Notes under the pieces: generated by a model
Told to the model about the DNA's origin: nothing
Databases searched by the model: none
What the model saw: the letters and a program-made list of their open reading frames with translations, nothing else
Program-made: the position numbers and the translations under genes
Shown: one piece after another, positions 26,908-35,572 of the stretch
Position numbering within the stretch: the stretch's first letter is position 1
How the letters are laid out: each line of letters begins with the position of its first letter
From: Bryobacteraceae bacterium
GTDB lineage: Bacteria; Acidobacteriota; Terriglobia; Bryobacterales; Bryobacteraceae
Assembly (NCBI GenBank): GCA_019752335.1
Contig: JAIEMJ010000030.1
Location: forward strand, 150,597 to 214,596
Length of the DNA: 64,000 nucleotides
Reading direction: 5' to 3'

Positions 26908-29160
26908 GTGGTAGTATTCACCCTCGGCCTTTGGCTCGCTGCGACGCCCGAGGCCTTCAGGCAGTCCGTGCGCCCCGTGCTCGAGCAGAACTGCGGCACC
27001 TGCCACAGTGCGAAGAGCCGCGTGAATTTCCTGAAGGCCACTACCGCCGCCGATATCCAAGCCCAACGCGGACTCTGGCGCAATGTCGCCACGCAGATCA
27101 CCAATCGCACCATGCCGCCCGCGCCCGCCAAGATCACCGAAGCCGAGCGGCTGGCCGTCGCGCGGTGGATCGACGAGCGGCTCCGGCAGACCGCGTGCGA
27201 CGCCGGCAGCTTCGCCGGACCCGCGCTGGTGAAGCGCCTCAACCGTCGCGAGTATCGCAACACCATCCGCGACTTACTCGGCCTCGACCTCGCGGTGAAC
27301 GAAATCTTTCCCGCCGACGGCACCGGCGGCGAGGGCTTCGACACGAATGGCGAAACGCTCTACGTGCCGCCGCTCCTGCTCGAACGCTACCTCGAAGCGG
27401 CGCAACTGATTCTGGATCGCGTGACGATTACGCCGCCGCTGAATCGCAGCATCGCGGCGAAGAGTTTGCGGCCGGACTACACGGGTACTGCTGCTCTCCG
27501 GCCCGTGTTACCCGGCGAAGTGATCTCCATCCCGATCACGGTTTACGCCGATGGCGAGTATGAGGTGCGTGTGCTGCAGGAGCGCTCCATGGAGCATCCC
27601 CTCACCTACACGGTGATGGTGGACGGCAAGGCGGCGTCGACGGGCACGATTCCGCGCTACGAGAGCAAGGGTCCGAACGGGGCGACGCGGACCGTGCGCG
27701 TGAGCAAAGGGACGCATGAATTCGGCGTCCGCGCCAACGAGTATCCGCTCGAAGTGTATAGCCTCACGCTGACGCAGCGCGTCACCGAGCCAACGGCCGA
27801 GAAGCGCGCGACGCACTACCGGCTCTTCCAGATGGAGCCTGGCGAAACGCCGTTGCATCCTCGGGCCGCCGCGCGCCGCTTGCTGGAGCGCTTTCTCCGG
27901 CAAGCCTTCCGCCGCCCGGTGACGGGCGCCGAAGTCGATCGCTACCTGGCCCTCTACGACCGCGCCGCGTTGCGCGACGATCCCTACGAAGAGCGCATCA
28001 AGCTGGCGTTGAAGGCCGTCCTCGTTTCGCCCGCCTTCTTGCTGCGTGCCGAGCAGCCCAGCACCAAGCCGGGGATTCAGCCGCTTTCGAGCCATGAGCT
28101 GGCGTCGCGCCTATCGTATTTTCTGTGGTCCACGATGCCGGACGCGGAACTGTCCGCGCTGGCGGACCAAGGCCGCCTACTGGACTCCGCCGTCCTGGCC
28201 GCCCAAGTGGAACGGATGCTCGACGATCCCCGTTCGCGCGTCTTTGCAAATTCGTTTACCGGCCAGTGGCTCGGCACCAAGGACCTGGGCGGCCGCGTGG
28301 CGCCCACCACCAACGACGTCGCTGACTTCTACACGCCCGAAGTCGCGGCGGACTTGCGCGAAGAGCCCGTGATGCTCTTGCAGCACATCCTTGGCGAAAA
28401 TCGCAGCTTGCTCGACTTACTCACGGCGAACTACACTTACTTGACCGAACGCCTGGTCCGCTTCTATCAGTTGGACCTGCCGCTGAAGGGCAACGTCTTT
28501 CAAAAAGTAACTTGGCCCGATGAACGGCGCGCGGGCGTACTCGGCATGGGTTCCGTGCTGGCGATGACGTCGAGTTCGCGGCAGACTAGCCCGGTGCTGC
28601 GCGGGGCCTGGGTGCTCGATACGTTGTTCGGCACGCCTGTTCCGCCGCCCCCGCCGGATGTGCCGCCGCTCGATACCGCCGCGGCGAAGAAGCAGAAGAT
28701 CACCGTGCGCCAGAAGTTACTCAAGCATCGCGAGGACCAGACGTGCGCCACGTGCCACAACCTGATGGATCCGATCGGGTTTGGCCTCGAAAACTTCGAC
28801 TGGATGGGCCGCTGGCGCACCCACGACAACGGCCAGCCCATCGACGCCGCGGGCGCCCTGCCCGGCGGTGACCGCTTCGACGGACCCGTGCAACTCCGTG
28901 GCGTGCTCCTCAAGCGGCAAGACGAATTTCTGCGCCACTTCACCGCGAAGATCATGGGCTATGCGCTGGGCCGCGCCCTGCAGGATGCGGACCATTGCAC
29001 CGTGCAGAAGTTGGTGGATGCCGTCGCCCAGGACGGCTACCGCGCCCGGACGTTGCTGCGCGAAGTGGTGCTGAGTGTACCCTTCCGTAACGCGCAAGCC
29101 GGGGTGCGTTTAGTGGAGCCGGCCGCCGCGCCGCCGAAGCGGCAGAAGGTAGAACCGTAA
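26908..29160 (+). CDS. DUF1592/DUF1588-type protein with two CxxCH motifs
   Basis: A 750-residue exported protein of the multi-domain type common in Planctomycetota, Verrucomicrobiota and Acidobacteriota. A short leader and a cytochrome-like segment with C29-G-T-C-H33 come first. DUF1587 follows ('LVKRLNRREYRNTIRDLLGLD'), then a carbohydrate-binding-like region, DUF1595 ('ERFLRQAFRRPVTGAEV'), DUF1592 ('SHELASRLSYFLWSTMPD'), DUF1588 with C613-A-T-C-H ('TCHNLMDPIGFGLENFD'), and DUF1585 at the end. Two haem-c sites suggest a redox role. It starts with GTG at 26908 and ends one base into the DUF1552 gene. Confidence 0.88.
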   Translation: MVVFTLGLWLAATPEAFRQSVRPVLEQNCGTCHSAKSRVNFLKATTAADIQAQRGLWRNVATQITNRTMPPAPAKITEAERLAVARWIDERLRQTACDAGSFAGPALVKRLNRREYRNTIRDLLGLDLAVNEIFPADGTGGEGFDTNGETLYVPPLLLERYLEAAQLILDRVTITPPLNRSIAAKSLRPDYTGTAALRPVLPGEVISIPITVYADGEYEVRVLQERSMEHPLTYTVMVDGKAASTGTIPRYESKGPNGATRTVRVSKGTHEFGVRANEYPLEVYSLTLTQRVTEPTAEKRATHYRLFQMEPGETPLHPRAAARRLLERFLRQAFRRPVTGAEVDRYLALYDRAALRDDPYEERIKLALKAVLVSPAFLLRAEQPSTKPGIQPLSSHELASRLSYFLWSTMPDAELSALADQGRLLDSAVLAAQVERMLDDPRSRVFANSFTGQWLGTKDLGGRVAPTTNDVADFYTPEVAADLREEPVMLLQHILGENRSLLDLLTANYTYLTERLVRFYQLDLPLKGNVFQKVTWPDERRAGVLGMGSVLAMTSSSRQTSPVLRGAWVLDTLFGTPVPPPPPDVPPLDTAAAKKQKITVRQKLLKHREDQTCATCHNLMDPIGFGLENFDWMGRWRTHDNGQPIDAAGALPGGDRFDGPVQLRGVLLKRQDEFLRHFTAKIMGYALGRALQDADHCTVQKLVDAVAQDGYRARTLLREVVLSVPFRNAQAGVRLVEPAAAPPKRQKVEP

Positions 29161-30518
29161 TGCGTAAACCGATCTCTCGCCGCACCTTGCTGCGCGGCAC
29201 GGGCGTGGCGTTGAGCCTGCCCTGGCTCGAAGTGATGGCCGCGGACAAGCTCGCCGAGCCACCATTGCGCGCCGCCTTCCTCTTCATGCCCAACGGCGTG
29301 AACCCCAATCTGTGGACGCCGCCGGGCGATGGCGAGCAGTACGAGATCACGCCGCATCTGAAGCCGCTGGAAGGGCTGAAAGACGACTTCATCCTGCTCG
29401 AAAACTTGTGGAACAAGAACGCCGTGGGCCGCAACGGCCATTGGCCCAAGGATCCCATCTGGCTCTCCGGCGGCTATGTGCAGCGCACCACCGGCAGTGA
29501 CCTGGACGTCGGCGCCGTTTCGCTGGACCAGAAGATCGCCCAGCACCTCGGCACGCTGACGCCGCTGCCCACGCTCGAACTGGGCATCGATACACCGCGC
29601 TCCGGCATCGACACCGCCGGCGGCGGATTCGCACGCATTTACGGCTCTTTCATCTCCTGGCGCGATCCGCACACGCCGGTGCCCAAGGAGATCGTGCCGC
29701 AACTCGCGTTTGACCGGCTCTTCCGCAATCCCACGGCGATGTCCGCCACCGCGGGTCTGGACCCCGCGAGCCCCGCCGTGATGGCCTCTCTGCAACGCGA
29801 CGACACCAGCGTGCTGGACCTGGTGCTTGAAGACGCCAAGCGCCTGCGCCGCACCGGCAGCGCCGCGGATCGCAACAAGCTGGACGAGTATTTCGAGAGC
29901 GTCCGCAGCGTGGAGCAGCGCATGGAGGCGGCGATGCGTCCGCAGAAGCGTTGGATCAATTCCGGCAAGTTGCCCATGGAGCGGCCCGCGCCCGGCATTC
30001 CCGCCACCCACGCCGAGCACGTCCGGCTGATGCTCGACATCCTACTGCTCTCCTTCTGGACGGACACCACGCGCGTCGGCACGTTTATGTTCGGCGACGC
30101 GCAAACGCAGCAGGATTACAGCTTCTTGCCCGGCGTGAAGGGCGGCTTCCATAGCCTGTCGCATCATTTGAATGAGGTCGAGAAGCGGACGCAGTATGAG
30201 AAGGTCGTGACGTGGCATTCGGAGCAGATGGCCTACTTCCTGCGCCGCATGAAGTCGATTGACGAGGGTGGCCGCTCGATGCTCGATAGCTCGATGGTGC
30301 TCTATGGGTCCACGCTGAAGGACGGTAACCGTCACGATCCTGAGAATCTCCCGCTGATCCTGGCGGGGCGCGGCAAAGGTACCCTGCGCCCGGGCCGCCG
30401 CCTGCGCGCCCCGGCCTTGACGCCGCTGTGTAACTTACATCTGTCGCTGCTGAATCGCATGGGCATCCCCGACGAACGCTTCGGCGACAGCACGGGTGTG
30501 TTGGCGGGCTTGAGCTAA
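29160..30518 (+). CDS. DUF1552 domain protein with Tat-type leader
   Basis: A 452-residue protein whose N-terminus S-R-R-T-L-L-R-G is a twin-arginine motif followed by a hydrophobic stretch, so it is probably exported folded. The rest matches the DUF1552 pattern ('AAFLFMPNGVNPNLWTPPGDG', 'FWTDTTRVGTFMFGDAQTQQDYSFLPGVKGGFHSLSHH'). These proteins are almost always encoded directly after a DUF1592 protein, as here (TAATG overlap), and the function of the pair is unknown. Relatives of DUF1501 have a sulfatase-like fold, which may apply here too. Confidence 0.88.
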   Translation: MRKPISRRTLLRGTGVALSLPWLEVMAADKLAEPPLRAAFLFMPNGVNPNLWTPPGDGEQYEITPHLKPLEGLKDDFILLENLWNKNAVGRNGHWPKDPIWLSGGYVQRTTGSDLDVGAVSLDQKIAQHLGTLTPLPTLELGIDTPRSGIDTAGGGFARIYGSFISWRDPHTPVPKEIVPQLAFDRLFRNPTAMSATAGLDPASPAVMASLQRDDTSVLDLVLEDAKRLRRTGSAADRNKLDEYFESVRSVEQRMEAAMRPQKRWINSGKLPMERPAPGIPATHAEHVRLMLDILLLSFWTDTTRVGTFMFGDAQTQQDYSFLPGVKGGFHSLSHHLNEVEKRTQYEKVVTWHSEQMAYFLRRMKSIDEGGRSMLDSSMVLYGSTLKDGNRHDPENLPLILAGRGKGTLRPGRRLRAPALTPLCNLHLSLLNRMGIPDERFGDSTGVLAGLS

Positions 30519-30538
30519 TGCGCTAACCGCCGTGCTCC

Positions 30539-30769
30539 TTAGTAGTGATAGCGGCAGGCCAGAATCCGAATATTTTCGGGCAGTACTTGGTAGATCAAGC
30601 GGTGTTCCTGGTCGATTCGCTTGAGCGGCTCGGGCTTGCCGATCCCGGCGAACGGATCCCGCTGGGTATCCGCTACCAGCCGGATGATGCGGATAGCCTG
30701 ACTGCGATCCTGTTGAGCCCACCACGCGAGATCCTCGAAGGCGGCGGGATCGAACTCGATGCCTCTCAC
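30539..30769 (-). CDS. yoeB: YoeB-like toxin with nine-residue internal deletion
   Basis: A 76-residue Txe/YoeB-family mRNA interferase, a ribosome-dependent RNase that cuts mRNA in the A site. It keeps 'RDPFAGIGKPEPLK', 'EHRLIY' and the terminal 'CRYHY', so the counterparts of E. coli YoeB E46, R65 and H83 are present. Between PLK and RID, however, the segment corresponding to HNLSGFWSR in E. coli YoeB is missing, an in-frame 27-base deletion. The GTG start overlaps the antitoxin stop (GTGA). Activity is doubtful. Confidence 0.82.
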   Translation of the reverse strand: MRGIEFDPAAFEDLAWWAQQDRSQAIRIIRLVADTQRDPFAGIGKPEPLKRIDQEHRLIYQVLPENIRILACRYHY

Positions 30770-30981
30770 AAGCCCAGCTTCGCCACCGCATCCTCTAGGG
30801 TTACCCCGCTCTGCCGTTGGAGAGCCGCCCGCAAACGCTGCCGCATGTTCTCGGATTTCAATAGATAAGCCGTCTCGCGCTCTGAGGCAATTGCCTTCCA
30901 AAGTGCGATCGGCACGATAACGGCAGTCGGCTCACCGGCTTCGTTTGACACGATCTGGATGTCCGTCTCGGGCACAATCAT
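30766..30981 (-). CDS. YefM/Phd-family antitoxin
   Basis: A 71-residue antitoxin partner of the YoeB-like protein. The N-terminal part 'IVSNEAGEPTAVIVPIALWKAI' fits the Phd/YefM DNA-binding fold ('...EPVAVVSLEDW..L'), and the C-terminal helix would wrap the toxin. It would neutralise the toxin and repress the operon. It begins 3 bp after the thrC stop codon on the same strand, so it may be read from the thrC transcript. Confidence 0.8.
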   Translation of the reverse strand: MIVPETDIQIVSNEAGEPTAVIVPIALWKAIASERETAYLLKSENMRQRLRAALQRQSGVTLEDAVAKLGL

Positions 30982-30984
30982 AGT

Positions 30985-32415
30985 CTAACTGGTTGCCGTA
31001 TCAGCTTGCCGCTCGATGTAGGCCTTCAAAGCGACCACATCGGCATACATCACTTCGCAGCGCTGCGGTAGGTCTTCGATGCCCGCCAGGTCCGCTGGAC
31101 CCTCGGGGTCGACGCCGAGCGCTTCGCGGATGGAGTCCGCGAACTTGATCGGCAACGCGGTTTCGAGGCAGATCAGCGGCAAGCCTGCGCGCCGTTCTTC
31201 CAGGCCCACCTTCAGGCCGTCGGCCGTGTGGGTATCGATCATCACACCGTATTGCTCATACGCCATCCGGATGGTCCGCAGGCGATCGGCGTGGGTACTC
31301 CGGCCGGAGCTAAAGCCGAAGCGCGCCAGCCCTTCCGTGCCTAAGTCGATCGCGCCGCCGGAGTCTACCTGTTTCCAGAACGCGGCGACCTTCGCGCCGT
31401 CGCGGCCTACCAGGTCAAACACGAAGCGCTCAAAGTTCGAAGCCTTCGAAATGTCCATCGACGGACTACTCGTCGGATAGGTCTGCGCCGTGCCGCGGGG
31501 CCGGTAGACGCCGGTGCGGAAGAATTCATCCAGGACGTCGTTCTCGTTGGTCGCCAGAATCAATTGCTCAATGGGCAAGCCCATCATCCGCGCAATGTGT
31601 CCCGCGCAGATATTGCCAAAATTGCCGGAGGGCACCGAAAAAGCGACACGCTCGTCATTCGATTTCGTCGCGGCGAAGTAACCCTTGAAGTAATAAACGA
31701 TCTGCGCCGACACGCGCGCCCAGTTAATGGAATTCACCGTACCAATCGCGTACTTCGCCTTAAAAGCGTGATCGTTGGAGACGGCTTTGACTAAGTCCTG
31801 GCAATCGTCAAACATGCCGCGAATGGCGATATTGAAGATATTCGGGTCGAGCAGAGAATACATCTGCGCCCGCTGAAAAGCGCTCATCCGCCCGTGCGGC
31901 GAGAGCATAAAGACGCGAATGCCGCGCTTGCCGCGCATGGCGTACTCGGCGGCGGAGCCGGTGTCGCCCGAAGTGGCGCCGAGAATATTCATTTCGGCGC
32001 CCTGCTTGGCCAGCGCGTACTCGAATAAATTCCCGAGTAACTGCATCGCCAAATCTTTGAAGGCTAGCGTTGGCCCGTTCGAGAGTTCGAGCAAGTGCAA
32101 GCCCGGTGCGAGGGTTCGCAGGGGAGTAATCTCCGTGGCGTTGCCGCCCGGCCGCGTGTAGCGATAGACGTCCGCCCGGTACGTCTTGCGGATCAGCGAC
32201 TCCAGGTCCGCGGGCGGAAGGTCCGTGGCGAGCTTCGCGAGGATGGCGTAGGCCAAGGAGGCGTAGTCGAGCTGGCGCCAGGCATCCAGTTCGGCCCTAG
32301 TAACCCGCGGGTAAGCTTCCGGCAGGTACAATCCGCCATCCGGCGCTAAGCCCGCCAGCAGGATTTCAGTGAAGGATTTCGCGGCGGCGCCGCCGCGCGT
32401 GGAGATGTATTTCAT
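30985..32415 (-). CDS. thrC: Threonine synthase
   Basis: A PLP-dependent enzyme of 476 residues converting O-phosphohomoserine to threonine, the last step of threonine biosynthesis. Seen are 'MKYISTRGGAAAKSFTEILLAGLAPDGGLYLPE', typical of the long ThrC class, 'SNGPTLAFKDLAMQLLG' with the Schiff-base lysine, and the phosphate loop 'GATSGDTGSAAEYA'. The frame is open to 32577, but the added residues are unlike ThrC and overlap the divergent VOC gene's upstream region. I use the ATG at 32415. Confidence 0.95.
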   Translation of the reverse strand: MKYISTRGGAAAKSFTEILLAGLAPDGGLYLPEAYPRVTRAELDAWRQLDYASLAYAILAKLATDLPPADLESLIRKTYRADVYRYTRPGGNATEITPLRTLAPGLHLLELSNGPTLAFKDLAMQLLGNLFEYALAKQGAEMNILGATSGDTGSAAEYAMRGKRGIRVFMLSPHGRMSAFQRAQMYSLLDPNIFNIAIRGMFDDCQDLVKAVSNDHAFKAKYAIGTVNSINWARVSAQIVYYFKGYFAATKSNDERVAFSVPSGNFGNICAGHIARMMGLPIEQLILATNENDVLDEFFRTGVYRPRGTAQTYPTSSPSMDISKASNFERFVFDLVGRDGAKVAAFWKQVDSGGAIDLGTEGLARFGFSSGRSTHADRLRTIRMAYEQYGVMIDTHTADGLKVGLEERRAGLPLICLETALPIKFADSIREALGVDPEGPADLAGIEDLPQRCEVMYADVVALKAYIERQADTATS

Positions 32416-32473
32416 GCGAAGAGTCGCGTCTCCCCAATTATAGGCGACGTTTTGTGATGCAATACGAGGGCGT

Positions 32474-33388
32474 ATGAAACTCGCCCTTTGCCTGCTCGCC
32501 TCGCTCGCTTGCGCAGCCGATCCGCCGCGGCCCCGGATTACCGGGGTGGCGCATATGGCGCTCTTCGTCCACGACATCGAGAAGTCGCGCGCCTTCTATC
32601 GCGACTTTCTGGGCTACGAGGAGGTGTTCCAACTGAATAACCCTGACGGTAGCTTGTCGCTCACTTTTGTGAAGGTGAATGAGCGGCAGTACATCGAGCT
32701 CTTTCCCGAAAAGGCCCCCGCCACGGATCGTTTGAATCACATCTCGATTGAAGTGGACGACGCCGAGGCGATGCGCCAGTATCTCGCAGCGAAGGGCATC
32801 GCCGTGCCGGCCAAAACCGGCAAGGGCCGCATTGGGAATTCGAATTTCAACATCAAAGATCCGGACGGCCACACGGTCGAGATCGTGCAATACGAGCCGG
32901 CGGGTTGGACGGTGCGGGATCGCGGCAAGGCGCTGAACGGTCCGCGCATTTCGCGGCGCGTGCTGCATTTGGGGATTCTGGTCGGGTCCTTGGAGCCGGC
33001 GATGAAGTTCTACCGCGACGTGCTGGGCTTCACGGAGATCTGGCGCGGCAGCAAGGGAGGCAAGCAGTTGGATTGGGTGAACATGAAGGTCCCCGACGGG
33101 GCGGACTACCTGGAGTTCATGCTCTATGACCAAATCCCGGCGCCGACGGCGCGCGGCAGTCAGCATCATGTGTGCCTCGAAGTGCCCGATATTGAGCAGG
33201 CCCTGGCGGAACTCGAAAAGCGTCCGGGCCGGGCGGCCTACACGCGGCCACTCGAGATTCGCACCGGCGTGAACCGGAAGCGGCAGTTGAACTTGTTTGA
33301 CCCGGATGGCACACGCTTTGAGCTGATGGAGTCGCGGACGGTGGACGGGAAACCGGCGCCCTCGTCGACGGCTCCGCCGGTGCGGTAG
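32474..33388 (+). CDS. Two-domain VOC (glyoxalase-fold) protein, exported
   Basis: A 304-residue protein with leader MKLALCLLASLACAADPP and two vicinal-oxygen-chelate domains. Domain 1 is 'ITGVAHMALFVHDIEKSRAFYRDFLGYEEVF...DPDGHTVEIVQYEP' (residues ~22-140); domain 2 is 'LHLGILVGSLEPAMKFYRDVLGFTEIW...DPDGTRFELMES' (~163-290). VOC enzymes use a metal held by His/Glu for isomerisation, dioxygenation or resistance reactions. Export is unusual for the fold, but secreted versions occur in Acidobacteriota. It is divergent from thrC, with a 58-bp gap. Confidence 0.88.
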   Translation: MKLALCLLASLACAADPPRPRITGVAHMALFVHDIEKSRAFYRDFLGYEEVFQLNNPDGSLSLTFVKVNERQYIELFPEKAPATDRLNHISIEVDDAEAMRQYLAAKGIAVPAKTGKGRIGNSNFNIKDPDGHTVEIVQYEPAGWTVRDRGKALNGPRISRRVLHLGILVGSLEPAMKFYRDVLGFTEIWRGSKGGKQLDWVNMKVPDGADYLEFMLYDQIPAPTARGSQHHVCLEVPDIEQALAELEKRPGRAAYTRPLEIRTGVNRKRQLNLFDPDGTRFELMESRTVDGKPAPSSTAPPVR

Positions 33389-33442
33389 CGCGAGCTGCGA
33401 CGATAGAACCATGACCGAGGAGGAATTCCGCGGGCGCTGCGC

Positions 33443-34642
33443 TTGGGGCTGGGGCGCGCTCTGCAATTCGCAAAGCAAACCAAGCCAATGCCTTATCGGC
33501 AGGCTTTGCGCGATTTCTGCTTGGAATGCCAGGCCTGGTTCCCGGAGAATGGTACCTTCGTTGATTTCGCCTGGGAACTCATCCAGGAGTCTGGCGAACC
33601 GGACATCTACCGGCAGCACGTGCTTGGTGCGCTTCCTACTTCCCAGTCCGGGTCCGACGCCCAAAAACTGTTCGCGCTCGCCGGGTACTTCGCGGCTGAC
33701 GGCGACCAGGAGATGCGGGACGCGATGTACGCAAACTTCCGCCCCGATCCTCGCTATGCGGACGGCGTCGCCAACTCCTTCATCGTGCTCGACGGTCTGC
33801 GCGGTTTGCTTTTCATCGCCCGCGAAATTGGAGCGGCGATGGCTCAGTCGACTCAGCCATTTGATCTGGGATGGTCGCTCTCTGTCGCGGAGAGTCGCCT
33901 GGGCGAAGAAGCCACCCTGGGTACGCTTCGCGAGGCGGCGGACCGGGATGCGGACATCGCGCGCTATCTGGCGCATTCCAGTTCCAGTCCGGAAGAGTCA
34001 GCCCAGCGGTCCAAGCCCGTGACCTTCGCGGACCTGGCGGCGTTGGCGGCTCGCGAGCCCGGACGAGTTTGGTCAGCCGCTTACGATTGGGGCCGCAAAG
34101 CCAAGCCAGCCGAGTTGGCCCTGGCCGCCGAGGCCTTGCTCGCGGCCACGCAAGAGATAGAACAAGGGTGGCTGCTAGTGGTCTTCGGCACCCGGCCGTT
34201 CCCGGGTAATCCGCACCGCTTGATCGAACTTGCGCGGTCCTCGAATCCCAAGATCGCCAGCGCGGCTAGGTCCGCGTTGGGGCAGATGTCACACCCGACG
34301 GTACGTGCTTTTGCCATAGAGCTTGCTCGTGCTGAGGCTATCGGGCTCCTGCGCAACAACTACCAACCAGGGGATCACGCGTTGATTCTGCGCTGGCTCC
34401 GGGCGGCCACTGACTACGAGGCCGTACACGCCGCTACTCGCCATGCACTCAACTTCCTCGACCTGCACCGCGATCCCGCCGATGACTTGGCGATCCTTCG
34501 CCATATCTACGAGTTCAACCCGTGCGCGTTCTGCCGCGAGCAGGCAGTATCCCGCATGATCAAGCTCCAGATCCTGCTGCTCGACGTCGCTGCCGAATGT
34601 GCCTTCGACGCGAGCCAGGAGATTCGTGATCTCGTTACCTGA
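33443..34642 (+). CDS. Hypothetical HEAT-like alpha-helical protein
   Basis: An unrecognised protein of about 399 residues with repeated helical blocks rich in Ala/Leu ('LIELARSSNPKIASAARSALGQMSHPTVRAFAIELARAEAIG'), like HEAT/Armadillo repeats. It shares the phrase 'ALRDFC' and the general make-up with the protein at 35573-36181. The C-terminus contains 'FNPCAFCREQAVSRM'. The start is doubtful: this frame has only a TTG at 33443, while an ATG at 33411 opens a different frame, so a frameshift near 33435 is possible. An immunity or sensor role is speculation. Confidence 0.65.
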   Translation: MGLGRALQFAKQTKPMPYRQALRDFCLECQAWFPENGTFVDFAWELIQESGEPDIYRQHVLGALPTSQSGSDAQKLFALAGYFAADGDQEMRDAMYANFRPDPRYADGVANSFIVLDGLRGLLFIAREIGAAMAQSTQPFDLGWSLSVAESRLGEEATLGTLREAADRDADIARYLAHSSSSPEESAQRSKPVTFADLAALAAREPGRVWSAAYDWGRKAKPAELALAAEALLAATQEIEQGWLLVVFGTRPFPGNPHRLIELARSSNPKIASAARSALGQMSHPTVRAFAIELARAEAIGLLRNNYQPGDHALILRWLRAATDYEAVHAATRHALNFLDLHRDPADDLAILRHIYEFNPCAFCREQAVSRMIKLQILLLDVAAECAFDASQEIRDLVT

Positions 34643-34651
34643 ATTTCCGTG

Positions 34652-34699
34652 TCTCAGACCAAAGTTTTGGGAACTTTTTCCCGATAAAACAGTCTGAGA
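34652..34699 (+). promoter_or_regulatory. Sigma-E-type promoter inside an inverted repeat
   Basis: GGAACTT (34670-34676) and TCTGA (34693-34697), 16 bp apart, match the extracytoplasmic-function sigma-E consensus. The -10 half also belongs to an inverted repeat: TCTCAGAC (34652-34659) with GTCTGAGA (34692-34699). AAGGA follows at 34704-34708, 8 bp before the ATG at 34717, so the leader would be very short. Confidence 0.55.
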
Positions 34700-34716
34700 G
34701 TGTAAGGAAACAGTCC

Positions 34717-35145
34717 ATGAAATACTGGGGTTTGCTACTAGCCAAGATCGTGGCCATTGCCGGGTTCGCCTGGGGTACGAATTGGCTGATCCACGAATTC
34801 TACCGGGTCCCGGTAGAGACGCTGCTCCCGGGTTCAAAGCCCGAGACCCACTTCTTCGCTACGATGCTGTGGGCCCACGCCATCGCCGGACTCTGCTGGG
34901 CGGCCATGGTGGACCAGCGCTATCGCTGCCGTACCTGCGCCACCCGTCTACGGATGCCGGTGGCGACCGGCTCCTGGGGCCGCGCGACCCTCTTTGGACG
35001 CCCCAAGATGGAATACATTTGCCCCTACGGCCATGGCACTATGAACATCTCACAGCTGCAATTGACGGGCCGCGAGACGCCCGAATGGGACCGGCACGGC
35101 GACATGTGGAAAGAGCTCGAGTCGATTGGTAGCTCGCGGGACTAG
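34717..35145 (+). CDS. Hypothetical membrane protein with C-terminal zinc-ribbon-like motif
   Basis: A 142-residue protein with two predicted membrane helices (residues ~7-25 and ~47-65). A cytoplasmic tail carries C71-x2-C74 and C102-x3-H106 in 'YRCRTCATRLRMP' and 'YICPYGHG', consistent with a small zinc-binding ribbon. No family was recognised. AAGGA is well spaced from the ATG. The gene lies behind a sigma-E-like promoter, so it may belong to an envelope-stress response. Confidence 0.7.
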   Translation: MKYWGLLLAKIVAIAGFAWGTNWLIHEFYRVPVETLLPGSKPETHFFATMLWAHAIAGLCWAAMVDQRYRCRTCATRLRMPVATGSWGRATLFGRPKMEYICPYGHGTMNISQLQLTGRETPEWDRHGDMWKELESIGSSRD

Positions 35146-35224
35146 GCGAGCGCTCGACCATCCGCAAAAGCCATCGCCGCAGTAGACTGTGGCAGCGGTG
35201 TTGAGAGGAGCAGACTCGCCGGAA

Positions 35225-35479
35225 TCACGTTACAAACGGTTCCTCCTCGCCTGGATTAAGGTGAAATTCGAGCGAAGTCACCGCATAGAGGTGAACAGCC
35301 TTGTGAAGCCTCTCGGCCAAGCACTTGGTATGACAAAACATTTCCTGAGACTGGCACAACTCCGGCCTATCGACGCAAGTCGTGTAGTAAAGTGACGCGA
35401 CATCAGGAAGCTTGGCCTCGATCTCCTGTCCACAAAAACAACACTGATAACGGTTTGCCTGAGCCTGAGTTAATGACAT
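35225..35479 (-). CDS. Hypothetical small cysteine-rich protein
   Basis: An 84-residue protein with probable zinc-binding residues: C13, C14 and C16 in 'YQCCFCGQEIE', then C35 and C42, and C49-H50-x2-C53 in 'MFCHTKCLAERLH'. The frame is open further upstream, but AAGG six bases before the ATG at 35479 supports the short form. Small proteins of this look sit among polymorphic-toxin immunity genes elsewhere; that link is inference. It is divergent from the HEAT-like gene at 35573. Confidence 0.6.
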   Translation of the reverse strand: MSLTQAQANRYQCCFCGQEIEAKLPDVASLYYTTCVDRPELCQSQEMFCHTKCLAERLHKAVHLYAVTSLEFHLNPGEEEPFVT

Positions 35480-35572
35480 CTCCGCCCTTAGCATGACCGA
35501 GTGTGGCTTCTGAAGCGCAGCGAGGCGCTGCTCGCGACCGTATAGATTATCTGATGAGGGAGAGTTCGACGG

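Noticed and set aside
32416-32577. Upstream extension of thrC
   Set aside because: The ThrC N-terminus MKYISTRGG starts at 32415, and the extension overlaps the divergent VOC gene.
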